The notes: generated from the letters alone by a model not told the origin. DNA of 64,000 nucleotides from Macellibacteroides fermentans (GCF_013409575.1 NZ_JACCCY010000001.1:434001-498000); one strand, 5' to 3'; shown: positions 52,132 to 61,245, counted from the first letter of the stretch. A program made the numbers and translations.

Positions 52132-53871
52132 TTATTTGAACATATAAAAATACCAGTAGGTCTTTCCGTACGATCCCGCCAGCAGGTCGGCTGCATTGGG
52201 ATAATTACGGTTGGCCACCACCTGGCGTTTGTAATCGGAAAAACGTCTCACCACCTCCTGGGTAACACCCCGGGTGCGCCAATAGGCGGTATCCTTTTCG
52301 GCAAAAGCAATCACCGCCTCCTGGTAAGGAACGGGCAGCGACGGCAACACCGGCGTACCATGATACTTATCTATCAACTCTTTAAACTTGGCAAGATCTT
52401 TGGAAAGCAGGCATACTCCGGCCAGATACTGAAAGGCAGCCTTGTGCTGCGGATTAGCCACAGCCACAGTCTCCAAATCGGCCAAGGCACCGTTTAAGGC
52501 AACCAACCGGCTTGTATCCGGCAGGCAGCGACGCATGTTCCCAAGCAGCGGATCCTGCTCGATCAATGCATCATTCCCCAGGAACTTACGATGCGAACCG
52601 GCCCATTTATCGTAGAAGAAGGTATGTTCCAACAGCGAAATATATTTTTCGGCCACCGGATAAGCACCGTATATCAGGTTGGTCTGCACCAGACGCATTA
52701 ACATACGGGGACTCCCATATCCATGTACCGCCACATTTCCTTCAAAGGCCATCTCCTGAGCAGAGGCAATATCCCCTATGGCAAAGTACACATCGCTGAG
52801 CAATGCCGACACCTCCGCAGTCTTGTTCCAGTTCACCATCAAGCTTCTGGGTTCACGCTGGTCGAAAGCAAACATCTGGTCGCCCAACATTCCCTGATGA
52901 GCCAAAGCCATGTTCAGGTAGTTCATGTAAAGCAGGTTGGTCACTTTCCCCTCACATGCCTCTATAATTTTAGGCCATTGCTGCGTACGGGCATAGAAGT
53001 CGAGCTCTTTCAGTTTGGCCGATTTAAAATCGCCGTAGCTTTGGATGCCCCAATAGGTGAAGCCCACAAGAACAGCCGCTAACACCCCTTGCTTGAGCCA
53101 CATGGTTCTCCCCTGCTGCTTACTGCTCAACAGCTTTACCGCAAGCAAAAGGAAAGGCAGGATCCACCAGGATATATAGATTGACGCCACCGGAAGAGAT
53201 TGCGGATGGTAATAGGCATCGGGCAGCAAGGCAAAACGGTAGTGACCAAAGCAGGCGAAGCGTACCGAAACAAGGGCCAGCACAAAAGTGACAGTCACCG
53301 GCAATGCAAACAGATACCAACGCTTTGTACGGTTCAGAATCGTTATCATAAACAGACACAGGGCGTACAGGATGGCAACGGAACCCGACAAAAGGAACAG
53401 GCCCACCGCAACCAGCGTAGCCGCAATAAGCCGTTTGGTGGCATCGGCAATACGTAACGTAAGATACAAGGCTCCCAGCATAAAGAGATAAGCCATCGTA
53501 CCCTGGGTATAATAATTGAAGTTAAAGTGAGCCAACAGCAACGAAACCAGGGGGAAAAGACTGCATACAAATCCGTATTTACCCGCATTCAGGCGTTTGA
53601 ACAACGCTTCGCACAACATACCGGTACATGTAAGTAGTATCGACACCACCAGCGGACCTGCATAGGGAAGCATAAAGAACTGCGTGATCCACTCGGCCAT
53701 ATATACAGTAAGTCCGCCCGGAACCTTCAACGCAGAAAGAAAGTAATCCGTCGTAAACAGAAACAATTGATTCTGTTCAATATAATAAAAGTGATACGAG
53801 CAACAAAGCTGTAAAAAAACAAACAAGCATACCGCCACCAGAGGCCAGCGGAAAGAGATTAGGTGCTTCAT
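52132..53871 (-). CDS. DUF6057-type membrane protein
   Basis: A 579-residue inner-membrane protein with about ten hydrophobic segments in the first ~280 residues (LVAVCLFVFLQLCCSYHFYY, GPLVVSILLTCTGMLCEALF, AYLFMLGALYLTL and others). A soluble TPR-like C-terminal half follows (NYLNMALAHQGMLGDQMF, SALLSDVYFAIGDIASAQEMAFE, AAFQYLAGVCLLSKDLAKFKEL), then RNYPNAADLLAGSYGKTYWYFYMF. Paired with the CxxCH propeller lipoprotein. A -7 box (TACATTTG, minus, 53891-53898) precedes it. It may start a four-gene unit down to the TonB receptor. Function unknown. Confidence 0.75.
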   Translation of the reverse strand: MKHLISFRWPLVAVCLFVFLQLCCSYHFYYIEQNQLFLFTTDYFLSALKVPGGLTVYMAEWITQFFMLPYAGPLVVSILLTCTGMLCEALFKRLNAGKYGFVCSLFPLVSLLLAHFNFNYYTQGTMAYLFMLGALYLTLRIADATKRLIAATLVAVGLFLLSGSVAILYALCLFMITILNRTKRWYLFALPVTVTFVLALVSVRFACFGHYRFALLPDAYYHPQSLPVASIYISWWILPFLLLAVKLLSSKQQGRTMWLKQGVLAAVLVGFTYWGIQSYGDFKSAKLKELDFYARTQQWPKIIEACEGKVTNLLYMNYLNMALAHQGMLGDQMFAFDQREPRSLMVNWNKTAEVSALLSDVYFAIGDIASAQEMAFEGNVAVHGYGSPRMLMRLVQTNLIYGAYPVAEKYISLLEHTFFYDKWAGSHRKFLGNDALIEQDPLLGNMRRCLPDTSRLVALNGALADLETVAVANPQHKAAFQYLAGVCLLSKDLAKFKELIDKYHGTPVLPSLPVPYQEAVIAFAEKDTAYWRTRGVTQEVVRRFSDYKRQVVANRNYPNAADLLAGSYGKTYWYFYMFK

Positions 53872-53890
53872 GGTATTATCATCTATGTTG

Positions 53891-53898
53891 CAAATGTA
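53891..53898 (-). promoter_or_regulatory. -7 box of the DUF6057/PD40 operon
   Basis: TACATTTG on the minus strand, 19 bases before the DUF6057 start codon, matches TAnnTTTG. Confidence 0.55.
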
Positions 53899-54007
53899 CT
53901 GGTTTTTAATAAGCCTTAAAAACTTACAGGCAGATTATTTAATCTATTTTCAATATGTTGTAAAAATCAAATAAGATACTTACCTTCGTATTCAAATTAC
54001 ATGATTT

Positions 54008-54787
54008 ATGAAACCATTCATCCTCCTTCTTTTTTGTACAATTTGTTTGCTGCCGCTGCAGGCTCAATACAATCAGCAGCTCAAGCTGGCATGGTCTGAA
54101 GAGTTTAATTACGAAGGATTGCCCGACCCGGCAGTCTGGGACTACGAGACGGGGTATATCCGGAATCACGAAGCTCAGTACTACACCCGGAATAAGAAGA
54201 ATGCGTATGTATCCAACGGATGTCTGGTAATTACGGCCCACAAGGAAAAGGTAGACACCTTTTCATACACTTCGGCCAGTATCAACACCCTGGGCAAAAT
54301 GGAATTTTTCCGCGGCCGCATCGAGGTTTGCGCCAAGATACCCACCGGAAAAGGATCCTGGCCTGCCATTTGGATGATGGGAACCGACAGATCCACCGTG
54401 GGCTGGCCCGAATGCGGCGAGATCGACATCATGGAAAATGTGGGTTACGATCCGCTGCGCATCCATGCCACCGTACATACCCCCGGATCCAAACGCGATC
54501 CCGAAGCAGTGATACGCAGCAATTCTGTAAAGCTGAATGATGCCTTCAGTGCATTTCATGTATTTGCCGTGGAATGGTATGCCGACCGGCTGGACTTTTT
54601 CGTGGACGAAAAACTGATTTTAAGTTACCGCAAAGACGATCAGCTGCCCGAGTACTGGCGGTTCGACAAGCCCCACTATCTCCTGCTCAACCTGGCAGTG
54701 GGAGGAGCCTGGGGAGGATCTCAGGGAATCGACAACAGTATATTCCCGCTTAAATATTATGTAGACTGGGTACGTTATTACAACTAA
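54008..54787 (+). CDS. Secreted GH16 beta-glucanase-type hydrolase
   Basis: A 259-residue enzyme with signal peptide (ends near LQA, residue ~19). It is a concanavalin-like jelly roll with LAWSEEFNYEGLPDPAVW (start of the GH16 fold), GRIEVCAKIPTGKGSWPAIWMMG (about 98-120), and the catalytic box ECGEIDIMENVG, with Glu137 and Glu142 by count (E-I-D-I-M-E, nucleophile and acid/base). LLLNLAVGGAWGG and the final YYVDWVRYY are usual for laminarinase-like members. It likely cuts mixed-linked or beta-1,3-glucans. The esterase gene follows after 28 bases. Confidence 0.9.
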   Translation: MKPFILLLFCTICLLPLQAQYNQQLKLAWSEEFNYEGLPDPAVWDYETGYIRNHEAQYYTRNKKNAYVSNGCLVITAHKEKVDTFSYTSASINTLGKMEFFRGRIEVCAKIPTGKGSWPAIWMMGTDRSTVGWPECGEIDIMENVGYDPLRIHATVHTPGSKRDPEAVIRSNSVKLNDAFSAFHVFAVEWYADRLDFFVDEKLILSYRKDDQLPEYWRFDKPHYLLLNLAVGGAWGGSQGIDNSIFPLKYYVDWVRYYN

Positions 54788-54815
54788 ACATAAATCCTAC
54801 TAAAACAAACTCGTT

Positions 54816-55727
54816 ATGAAAAAAGGAAATTTACTTTTCCTGTTGATTACTAATCTTATTACAGGTTCAATTATGGCGCAGGATAAACCCATCCAGTTGT
54901 TTCCCAAGGGCGCTCCCGGCGAGCAGACCAAGTTGATTGAAAAGGCACTGCCCGAAGGCGGGAAAGTGGGAGGCGCTTCCGTACTTCGCCTTTCGGGAGT
55001 AAGCGATCCCACCATCACCATATACCCAGCCTCCGACGAAGTGGCCACAGGCGCGGCCATGGTTGTTTGTCCGGGTGGCGGATACGAGATTCTGGCGTAC
55101 GACCTCGAAGGAGACGAAATCTGCCAATGGCTGAATGAGATCGGTGTTACCGCCGTATTACTTAAATACCGGGTACCCCGCCGTACAGGGCTCGAAAAAC
55201 ACACGGCACCTTTGCAGGATGTACAACGTGCCATCAGCCTGGTAAGAAGCAAAGCCGAAGAGCTGAACCTGGACCCGCAGCGTATCGGAGTGATGGGCTT
55301 CTCTGCCGGAGCTCACCTGGCGGCGATGGCCAGCACGAGTTATGATAAACGTACCTATCCGGAGGTGGATGCCGCCGATAAGGTGAGCTGCAAACCCGAC
55401 TTCTGTCTGCTTGTTTATCCGGCCTACCTGGACGGACCAAACTTCAGCATCGCTCCGGAGCTGAAGATAACAGCCCAAACCCCTCCTACCATGCTGGTGC
55501 AGACCGAAGACGATAAATCATACATCAACAGCAGCCTTTTCTATTACTACGCACTGAAAGAGGCCGGAGTACCTGCCACGATGCACCTGTACAGCAAAGG
55601 CGGACATGGTTACGGTTTGCGCGACACGGGAAATGCCGTAAACGAGTGGCCATACCGTGCCGAAGAGTGGTTTATGGAACTGGGGGTTATCGAACCTGCA
55701 GAGGCCGAAGGCGATCTTAGCGAATAA
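54816..55727 (+). CDS. Secreted alpha/beta-hydrolase, carbohydrate esterase-like
   Basis: A 303-residue enzyme with a signal peptide (ends near IMAQ, residue ~22). Alpha/beta-hydrolase motifs: VVCPGGGYEILAYDLEG (oxyanion-hole HGGG-like loop, about 87-103), GVMGFSAGAHLAAMAS (nucleophile Ser in GFSAG, about 165) and GGHGYG with the catalytic His (about 272). A TEDDKSY segment offers the Asp. It is similar in build to acetyl-xylan esterase-like proteins. It is cotranscribed with GH16 and probably removes acetyl groups from the same glycan. Confidence 0.85.
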   Translation: MKKGNLLFLLITNLITGSIMAQDKPIQLFPKGAPGEQTKLIEKALPEGGKVGGASVLRLSGVSDPTITIYPASDEVATGAAMVVCPGGGYEILAYDLEGDEICQWLNEIGVTAVLLKYRVPRRTGLEKHTAPLQDVQRAISLVRSKAEELNLDPQRIGVMGFSAGAHLAAMASTSYDKRTYPEVDAADKVSCKPDFCLLVYPAYLDGPNFSIAPELKITAQTPPTMLVQTEDDKSYINSSLFYYYALKEAGVPATMHLYSKGGHGYGLRDTGNAVNEWPYRAEEWFMELGVIEPAEAEGDLSE

Positions 55728-55745
55728 ATTAGGATAAAATATACC

Positions 55746-55778
55746 GCGGTACAAAGATTATTCGTATCTTTGTACCGC
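55746..55778. promoter_or_regulatory. ssrA: tmRNA promoter within a perfect 12-bp inverted repeat
   Basis: The -7 box TATCTTTG (55765-55772) lies 14 bases before the tmRNA 5' end. It falls inside a perfect inverted repeat, GCGGTACAAAGA (55746-55757) and TCTTTGTACCGC (55767-55778), with a 9-base gap. The repeat could also act as a weak terminator of the esterase gene, but no T run follows. Confidence 0.7.
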
Positions 55779-55785
55779 AAATCAA

Positions 55786-56184
55786 GGGGCTGACCGGTTT
55801 TGACAGCGGGCAGAAGTGGTTTGTAAGCATGTAGTGCGTGGTTGGCTTGCACTGTAATCTCAGACAACAAAATTTTAACTGGCGAAAATAATTACGCTCT
55901 CGCTGCTTAATCGAAGTATAGTAGATTAAAGCTTAATCCCCGCAACAGTTGTGGGGACGTTACATCACCCGGATGCTGTTGTTCCGAAGCGGTCCGACCC
56001 GGTGGTGCAGAAATATCGGAGATAGTTTGCGGGATGCCTCGGATCGCAAGCGAAACATAGAGGATAAGGGTTGAGTTGGTGGCTTCGGTCTTGCTCCTCC
56101 CCGACAATTTAAGCGAAGATAAACATGTAGAAAGCAAATTAGTTCCTCGTTTGGACGAGAGTTCGAATCTCTCCAGCTCCACCC
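55786..56184 (+). ncRNA. ssrA: tmRNA
   Basis: The 5' end GGGGCTG (55786-55792) pairs with CAGCTCC (56174-56180) to form the tRNA-like acceptor stem, and GAGTTCGAATCTC gives the T arm. The tag frame at 55881-55910 reads GENNYALAA then a stop, the Bacteroidota proteolysis tag. The RNA rescues stalled ribosomes with SmpB. The genomic 3' end is ACCC rather than ACCA, so the final A must be added after processing. Its terminator is now 1.9 kb downstream, beyond an intron in the opposite orientation that begins 17 bases after the RNA. Confidence 0.97.
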
Positions 56185-56201
56185 AAGAGAGCCAGCAGGC
56201 A

Positions 56202-58118
56202 ATCGAGTAGGAGGAAAACAAAAGTAGTTTTCTTCCTACTTTTGTTTTCCGACCTCTCCCACCACCGTACATGCCGTTCGGCATACGGCGGTTCTTTAAT
56301 TACGATGCAGACGGCGATATAATCTCATTATTTGTGGATAACCTGCTCGGTCTAGACTCTCATCTGTAATTGCCCGATGCAGCACCCAGCTGTTGGCTAT
56401 GTGCCAGTATCCTTTACGGGTATTAGCCCATTGCCAAGCCTGATGTTTGTTTATACCACATTTCTGGAGATTATGTGATTTGGTGCTGATTTTCTTCCAA
56501 CTCTTCCATATATACGTCCTTAGCCTGCGACGATACCAACCATCCGTCTTTTGGATAAATTGGTTCATGTCTGCTAAACTGTAGTAAGTTAGCCAGCCTC
56601 GTACGTATTGTGACAATCGTTGCTTTAGCCATGCATAACCTTTTCCATTGTTTCGTTTGGTTATTTGTTTGAGCGTGCGTTTGAACTTTTCTTGACTTGT
56701 ACGGTGGGTGCGTAGACCGCACTTGCCTTTGGACCTTCAGTAGAATGAGTAGCCAAGGTATTTCATGCCTCGAACATCTCCAATGATGGTCTTTTCCATA
56801 TTCACTTTAAGGAAGAGTTTCTTCTCTAAATAGGTGGATATACTGTCTCGTACTCGTTCTGTGGCTCGCTTGCTTTTAACCAAAATCAGACAGTCGTCTG
56901 CGTAGCGGACAAATGGATGACCTCGGCGAGATAACTCTTTATCAAGCTCATTCAGCAAGATATTGCTTAGAATCGGGCTTAACGGACCCCCTTGAGGAAC
57001 TCCCTCCTCGGTTGATTCATACTTATGAGCAACCATTACGCCGGCTTTGAGATAGTGATGGATAAGTGAAATTACCCGTCCATCTTTGATTGTCCGTGAC
57101 AACACCTCTATCAGCTTGCTATGGTTTACTGTATCGAAGAATCGTTCCAAGTCAAGGTTTATGCAGTAATGATACCCATTGTCTGCATATTCCTGCACCC
57201 GCTTCAGCGCATCGTGGGCGCTGCGGTTTGGGCGGAAGCCAAAACTGTTGTCATTGAACTCTCGTTCGTATATCGGTATCAACACTTGGCTTATAGCCTG
57301 TTGGATGAACCGGTCAACAACCGTAGGGATACCGAGTTGACGTGCCTTGCCGTTGTCCTTGGGGATATCGACACGACGGACCGGATTGGGCCGGTACTTA
57401 CCCTTTAGTAGCTGCTCTATCAATTCGTCTTTGTGGAGGTTTAGGTATGGCAACAGTTCGCTCGTTCCCATCTTATCGACACCTCCGGATCCGTCATTCC
57501 CTATTACTTGCCGATAAGATCGATTTAAGTTTTCGGGACTCAGGATAAGTTCCAACAAATTGGTTGTGCCTATCTGCACTTCCACTAGGTTTTCACCTAT
57601 TATCCTCATAAAAGTCTGCGCTCCATCATACCCTTCGGATTCCGTCCTATTCATCTGATGGCAGCCAACAGATTCTGTTGTTTGCTGCATTGTTTCTTCC
57701 ATTTGGTAATAATGTAATAATTCCAGTTTAATTAAAGTTCAGTCCTTCACCAGGTTGTCGATGTTTTTTTTCCTTGCCCGGCTACTATGACCTCTGCTGA
57801 CTTCTCACGGTTCGTTGTTACTGCTCGGATGACCTCGCCCGTGAGATCTCCCCAGTTATGGACGTATTCTTTCAATCTTATACCTGCTTGATTTACTCCA
57901 AGTGTTCCGAACAGCTATCGGACTTTGTTTTGTATTGCAAACTAATCCACACTCGTGAGCCTTGGTATCAAGTTTCTGTTCGTCAGGCCAGATCTTTGCC
58001 GAAGACTTCCTTCAGATTACACCTCGCGATGAACACCCTTGTCGTTGGCTGGACGCTTCCCGCTGTTAGGGCGCGTTGGGGACTTACACCCGTTAGAATA
58101 CGTTCGTGCTGGGCGAAC
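56202..58118 (-). mobile_element. Group II intron copy 2 (IIC-like), between ssrA and its terminator
   Basis: About 1917 bases, nearly identical to copy 1 (a handful of substitutions and one extra T in the poly-T near 57770). The 5' end GTTCGCCCAGC is at 58118, domain V at 56260-56294, and the 3' end CGAT near 56202. Its 5'-exon side abuts a 14-bp hairpin (58122-58159), the same kind of site as for copy 1. The orientation is opposite to ssrA, so it cannot splice out of the ssrA transcript. The two copies are direct repeats 17 kb apart. Confidence 0.88.
56296..57702 (-). pseudogene. Intron-encoded reverse transcriptase/maturase with in-frame TGA, copy 2
   Basis: Same layout as copy 1: a 321-residue RT part (57702 down to 56740) with intact YADD, an in-frame TGA at 56737-56739, then an uninterrupted maturase X part to 56296. 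Differences from copy 1 are few, such as YYSLADM for YYRLADM just after GWLT. The shared TGA means it existed before the two copies separated. Confidence 0.85.
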
Positions 58119-58121
58119 AAC

Positions 58122-58159
58122 AAAAGAGTGTAATCAGCAACCGCAGATTACACTCTTTT
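58122..58159 (+). terminator. Probable original ssrA terminator
   Basis: AAAAGAGTGTAATC (58122-58135) pairs with GATTACACTCTTTT (58146-58159), followed by more T. It is the first good terminator downstream of ssrA and would lie about 20 bases from it if the intron were removed. Confidence 0.88.
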
Positions 58160-58345
58160 TTATGTCCATTCGCAACTAAAGACTCCAACGTTACAGTATC
58201 ATATCCGCCAATTACACTAATTCCATTGTAAATCATTGCATGAATAACGCAGTTTTCTTGTACTTTTGATTGCACTTTAGAAAATAATCAGTATATTTCC
58301 AGTCGTAAAAAACATATTATTTCGCGACAAGAAACCGTTTATTTT

Positions 58346-58951
58346 ATGGTTGAAACTATTGAAAACATGATACTTATCAAAGCAAAGAAGTGCGGGCGTG
58401 GTTCAATATTCTTTGTAAGTGACTTCGTTTCTTATGGAAATCGGAATGCAGTCAATAAAGCACTAGAACGATTAACCGAAAAAGGTCTGATGCTTCGTGC
58501 TGCACGCGGTATCTATTGCTACCCTAAGATTGAGAAGGTGTATGGACTTGGTCCTGTGCCTCCGTCGCTTGAAGATATTGCAGGGGCTATGGCTAAACGA
58601 GATGGCGCCAAGATTGCACCAACAGGCCTCTATGCGCAATATCAACTTGGACTTACTCAGCAGATACCGATGAATGTTGTCTACCTTACCAATGGAGTAT
58701 CACGCACCATAAATATTGGTGAGGGCAAAAGCATTAAGTTCAAGCATTCTTCTCCCAGGTATTTTGCCATTCGTAGTCAGCTGGCACTCCTCCTGACAAC
58801 AGCCTTAAAAGACTGGAAAGTGGAAAACCTGACGGAAGAACAAATATCGATTATCAAGACAAAACTAAATGAAAACCCTCGTCTTCAGGTGGCAGACCTC
58901 AAACTAATGACATCGAAGGTAAGGGAACTAATAATTAGTCTATATGAATAA
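58346..58951 (+). CDS. AbiEi-type antitoxin (DUF6088)
   Basis: A 201-residue protein: an N-terminal winged helix (SIFFVSDFVSYGNRNAVNKALERLTEKGLMLRAARGIYCYP, about 21-61) followed by the AbiEi-like C-terminal domain (DGAKIAPTGLYAQYQLGLTQQIPMNVVYLTNGVSRTINIG). In type IV systems it represses its own operon and counteracts the nucleotidyltransferase toxin. The 3' end overlaps the toxin gene by 8 bases. A -7 box TACTTTTG lies at 58261-58268. Confidence 0.85.
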   Translation: MVETIENMILIKAKKCGRGSIFFVSDFVSYGNRNAVNKALERLTEKGLMLRAARGIYCYPKIEKVYGLGPVPPSLEDIAGAMAKRDGAKIAPTGLYAQYQLGLTQQIPMNVVYLTNGVSRTINIGEGKSIKFKHSSPRYFAIRSQLALLLTTALKDWKVENLTEEQISIIKTKLNENPRLQVADLKLMTSKVRELIISLYE

Positions 58952-59954
58952 GTTTCTCGTGTTATCAGACTCACAGCGCAAAAGTGTCTTTGAATCAATT
59001 GCACATAAAGTTGGATTACCTTCTCAGGTTATAGAGAAGGACTTCTGGGTAACAGCCATTTTACAGTCCTTATTCTCATTGCCGATTGCCAGACACCTGG
59101 TTTTCAAAGGCGGCACAAGCCTAAGCAAAGGATGGAAACTCATCGAACGATTCTCTGAGGATATTGACCTTGCGGTTGATCCAGTATTTCTTGGTGCTCA
59201 AGAGGGCGATCTTACGAAAAAACAAATCAAGAAATTACGCAAGACATCGTCGCTCTTCGTTCTCGATCAGCTAACCCCGATGATTTGTGAAAAACTGGAG
59301 CAACTGGGACTACATTCGTTTATTACCGTCGAGGCTCAACCTAACGGAGAAGGCGACAACACCTATCCTGAGCCACGACAAGTTTATCTTCGTTATAAGT
59401 CTGTCTTTGAAGAGGGGCTTGGATATCTTCGTCCTGATATTGTATTGGAAGTGAGTGCGCGTTCGTTAATTGAACCAACTGAGGCAATACATATCAAGAG
59501 CATCATCGCAGAAAGCCTCCCTATTGCCCCATTAGAAGATAGCGCCATTTACACAGCTATTCTCGCAAAGACATTCCTTGAGAAGGCTTTCTTGCTTCAT
59601 GAGCTATTTTCTATTCCTGGCCATGGCATGAAGGCTGAACGTAAAAGTCGCCATCTGTATGATCTGTACGTGATGATGAATAAAGACTTTGCCAAGGATG
59701 CTGTTAAAGATGACGTATTGTGGGAATCCATTCGCCATCACCGAGAGATTTACACTTCTGTTATGGAAATGGACTATACGCCAGATGTACGCAGGAGATT
59801 GCAACTTGTTCCAAGAGAAGATATACTTGACGTATGGAAGGTTGATTATGAAGCAATGAAGGAATCTATGATTTACGGAAAGAAACCTTCGTTTGAAAAA
59901 CTATTGATAGCTATATCTGAACTTCAAGATAGGTTCAGATCTGCTAAACGATAG
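58944..59954 (+). CDS. AbiEii/AbiGii-type nucleotidyltransferase toxin
   Basis: A 336-residue protein. The nucleotidyltransferase core is HLVFKGGTSLSKGWKLIERFSEDIDLAVDP (about 51-80; GG-T-S-L-S-K and the metal-binding D-x-D), with QVIEKDFWVTAIL before it and LRPDIVLEVSARSL (third Asp, about 172) after. Helical C-terminal half. The family blocks tRNA function by adding nucleotides and can abort phage infection; activity here is inferred. It has its antitoxin directly upstream and sits between intron 2 and module B. Confidence 0.87.
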   Translation: MNKFLVLSDSQRKSVFESIAHKVGLPSQVIEKDFWVTAILQSLFSLPIARHLVFKGGTSLSKGWKLIERFSEDIDLAVDPVFLGAQEGDLTKKQIKKLRKTSSLFVLDQLTPMICEKLEQLGLHSFITVEAQPNGEGDNTYPEPRQVYLRYKSVFEEGLGYLRPDIVLEVSARSLIEPTEAIHIKSIIAESLPIAPLEDSAIYTAILAKTFLEKAFLLHELFSIPGHGMKAERKSRHLYDLYVMMNKDFAKDAVKDDVLWESIRHHREIYTSVMEMDYTPDVRRRLQLVPREDILDVWKVDYEAMKESMIYGKKPSFEKLLIAISELQDRFRSAKR

Positions 59955-60072
59955 AAGCTATCCGCTCCCTTTCTTTAGTATTCATAATTAAATATGTCGA
60001 TGTCTATAAAATTAGTAATTAATATCCACATCTTTTTACGTTAATCACACAATGCTATGAATAATTATGCAA

Positions 60073-60100
60073 AAAGTCCGACTCTCACGAGCCGGACTTT
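60073..60100 (+). terminator. Terminator, also the left edge of module B
   Basis: AAAGTCCG (60073-60080) pairs with CGGACTTT (60093-60100). Its sequence and the AT-rich stretch behind it (to about 60300) are shared with 26022-26250. From 59955 to 60269 there is no other gene. Confidence 0.8.
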
Positions 60101-60269
60101 CTCTCTATAAAACAACCGGCATCTCCAAAAACCGGTGAACACTTTAAATTTCCGTTACAAAGATAATGATTAGCCGTCCATTTCGCAACTAATTATACAA
60201 TGTTGCGAAACAGACCGGTTAATTTGGATAATTCATTTATTAAACTATTTGCGCGTTGCGCGAACCTTA

Positions 60270-60593
60270 TTATATTACATATCCCGGCCATTTTTTATCC
60301 TTAACCAGCAACTTATACAGGTAACTGGTTCCGGCTACCGCTATCAAACACCAGCCAAGCAGGTTGGCGGCTCCATATTGCTCGGAGGCACCGGGGTATC
60401 CGGTGGCGGGCGCTGACTGAGGGTCACAATTACACCCAGTGCAGCCAGGGCAATCTCCTTTTCTTCCATTACAAGAGCCAGGAGGGTAAGGATCTTCAGG
60501 AACGTGAGGGTGGACTTTCGGCTGTTTCCTTTTCCGAAAAAAGCAGCTTGCCACTACCAAAATAAATTCAATGATCTGTTTTACTTGTTTCAT
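60270..60593 (-). CDS. Small membrane protein with a Cys-rich loop, module B
   Basis: A 107-residue protein. It has a hydrophobic N-terminus (IIEFILVVASCFF, about 8-20), a basic, Pro-rich segment, a Cys cluster SCNGRKGDCPGCTGCNC (about 39-55), and a second hydrophobic helix NLLGWCLIAVAGTSYLYKLL (about 77-96). The Cys spacing suggests disulfides or metal binding. It lies downstream of the muramidase, so a holin-like or envelope role is conceivable. A C-terminal scrap of the same gene survives in module A (26251-26289). Family unknown to me. Confidence 0.6.
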   Translation of the reverse strand: MKQVKQIIEFILVVASCFFRKRKQPKVHPHVPEDPYPPGSCNGRKGDCPGCTGCNCDPQSAPATGYPGASEQYGAANLLGWCLIAVAGTSYLYKLLVKDKKWPGYVI

Positions 60594-60783
60594 TTTTCTG
60601 TTTGTTTTAAGGGGTTAGTATTGAGAATCGTTTGTTTAATGCTTAGGGAAGCACCATCCTGGAGACGGATCTATTCCCAAAACAGAACTTCTATTGATAT
60701 TTGTATGCTACCAAAGTAGTAATGTATGCCATCCGGGTACTTCTTCAATAAGGTGTACCAATAATAAATAAAGGCTCTTGTAT

Positions 60784-61245
60784 TTACTCCGGAAACTGCA
60801 GCGCTATCAGCTTACTGATGGTTACCGAGAGCTTTACCAAAAGCTGCTTGTAATTATCGCGGTTGTCGCCGTTTACCTCGCTGATGTAGCGGCTGTAGGC
60901 TATTTCCTGGGCATAGGCGGCCGGAACGTTGCTTACGTTGCAGGCAGAGGCATAGGATGAGCGCAGCAGGCGGGCCATATCCAGGATGCCGTTGCGGGCA
61001 TCGGGGTAGCTCCGGTAGGTAAGGCCCTTTTCACAAAGCTGCACCTTGGTACCCGGCCAGAACTCAGACGGTTTACCGAAGCCTGTCAACCCTCCGAAGT
61101 TAAAGTGCTCCTTACACAGCACCGATTCGCCCCACCCTGTTTCGATGGCGATCTGGGCCAGCAGCACCACCGGGTTAATGCCATATTTTATTCCCGCCTC
61201 TTTTACCTGGGGGTAATAACTCTGTACAAATATTTCTTTCAGCAT
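60784..61245 (-). CDS. GH73-type glucosaminidase (muramidase) of module B
   Basis: A 153-residue protein without signal peptide, matching GH73/FlgJ-like peptidoglycan hydrolases: INPVVLLAQIAIETGWGES (catalytic Glu in ETGWGES, about 34), NFGGLTGFGK, YRSYPDARNGILDMARLL, and a C-terminal DNRDNYKQLLVKL. In the lysin-like neighbourhood with a small membrane protein it could cleave peptidoglycan once released through the membrane. It lies on the strand of the HU gene. It is deleted from module A. From 60594 to 60783 I see no further gene. Confidence 0.82.
   Translation of the reverse strand: MLKEIFVQSYYPQVKEAGIKYGINPVVLLAQIAIETGWGESVLCKEHFNFGGLTGFGKPSEFWPGTKVQLCEKGLTYRSYPDARNGILDMARLLRSSYASACNVSNVPAAYAQEIAYSRYISEVNGDNRDNYKQLLVKLSVTISKLIALQFPE

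Noticed and set aside
55907-56284. Open frames on the minus strand across the tmRNA gene
   Set aside because: The region is ssrA, shown by its acceptor stem and tag; the frames are incidental.
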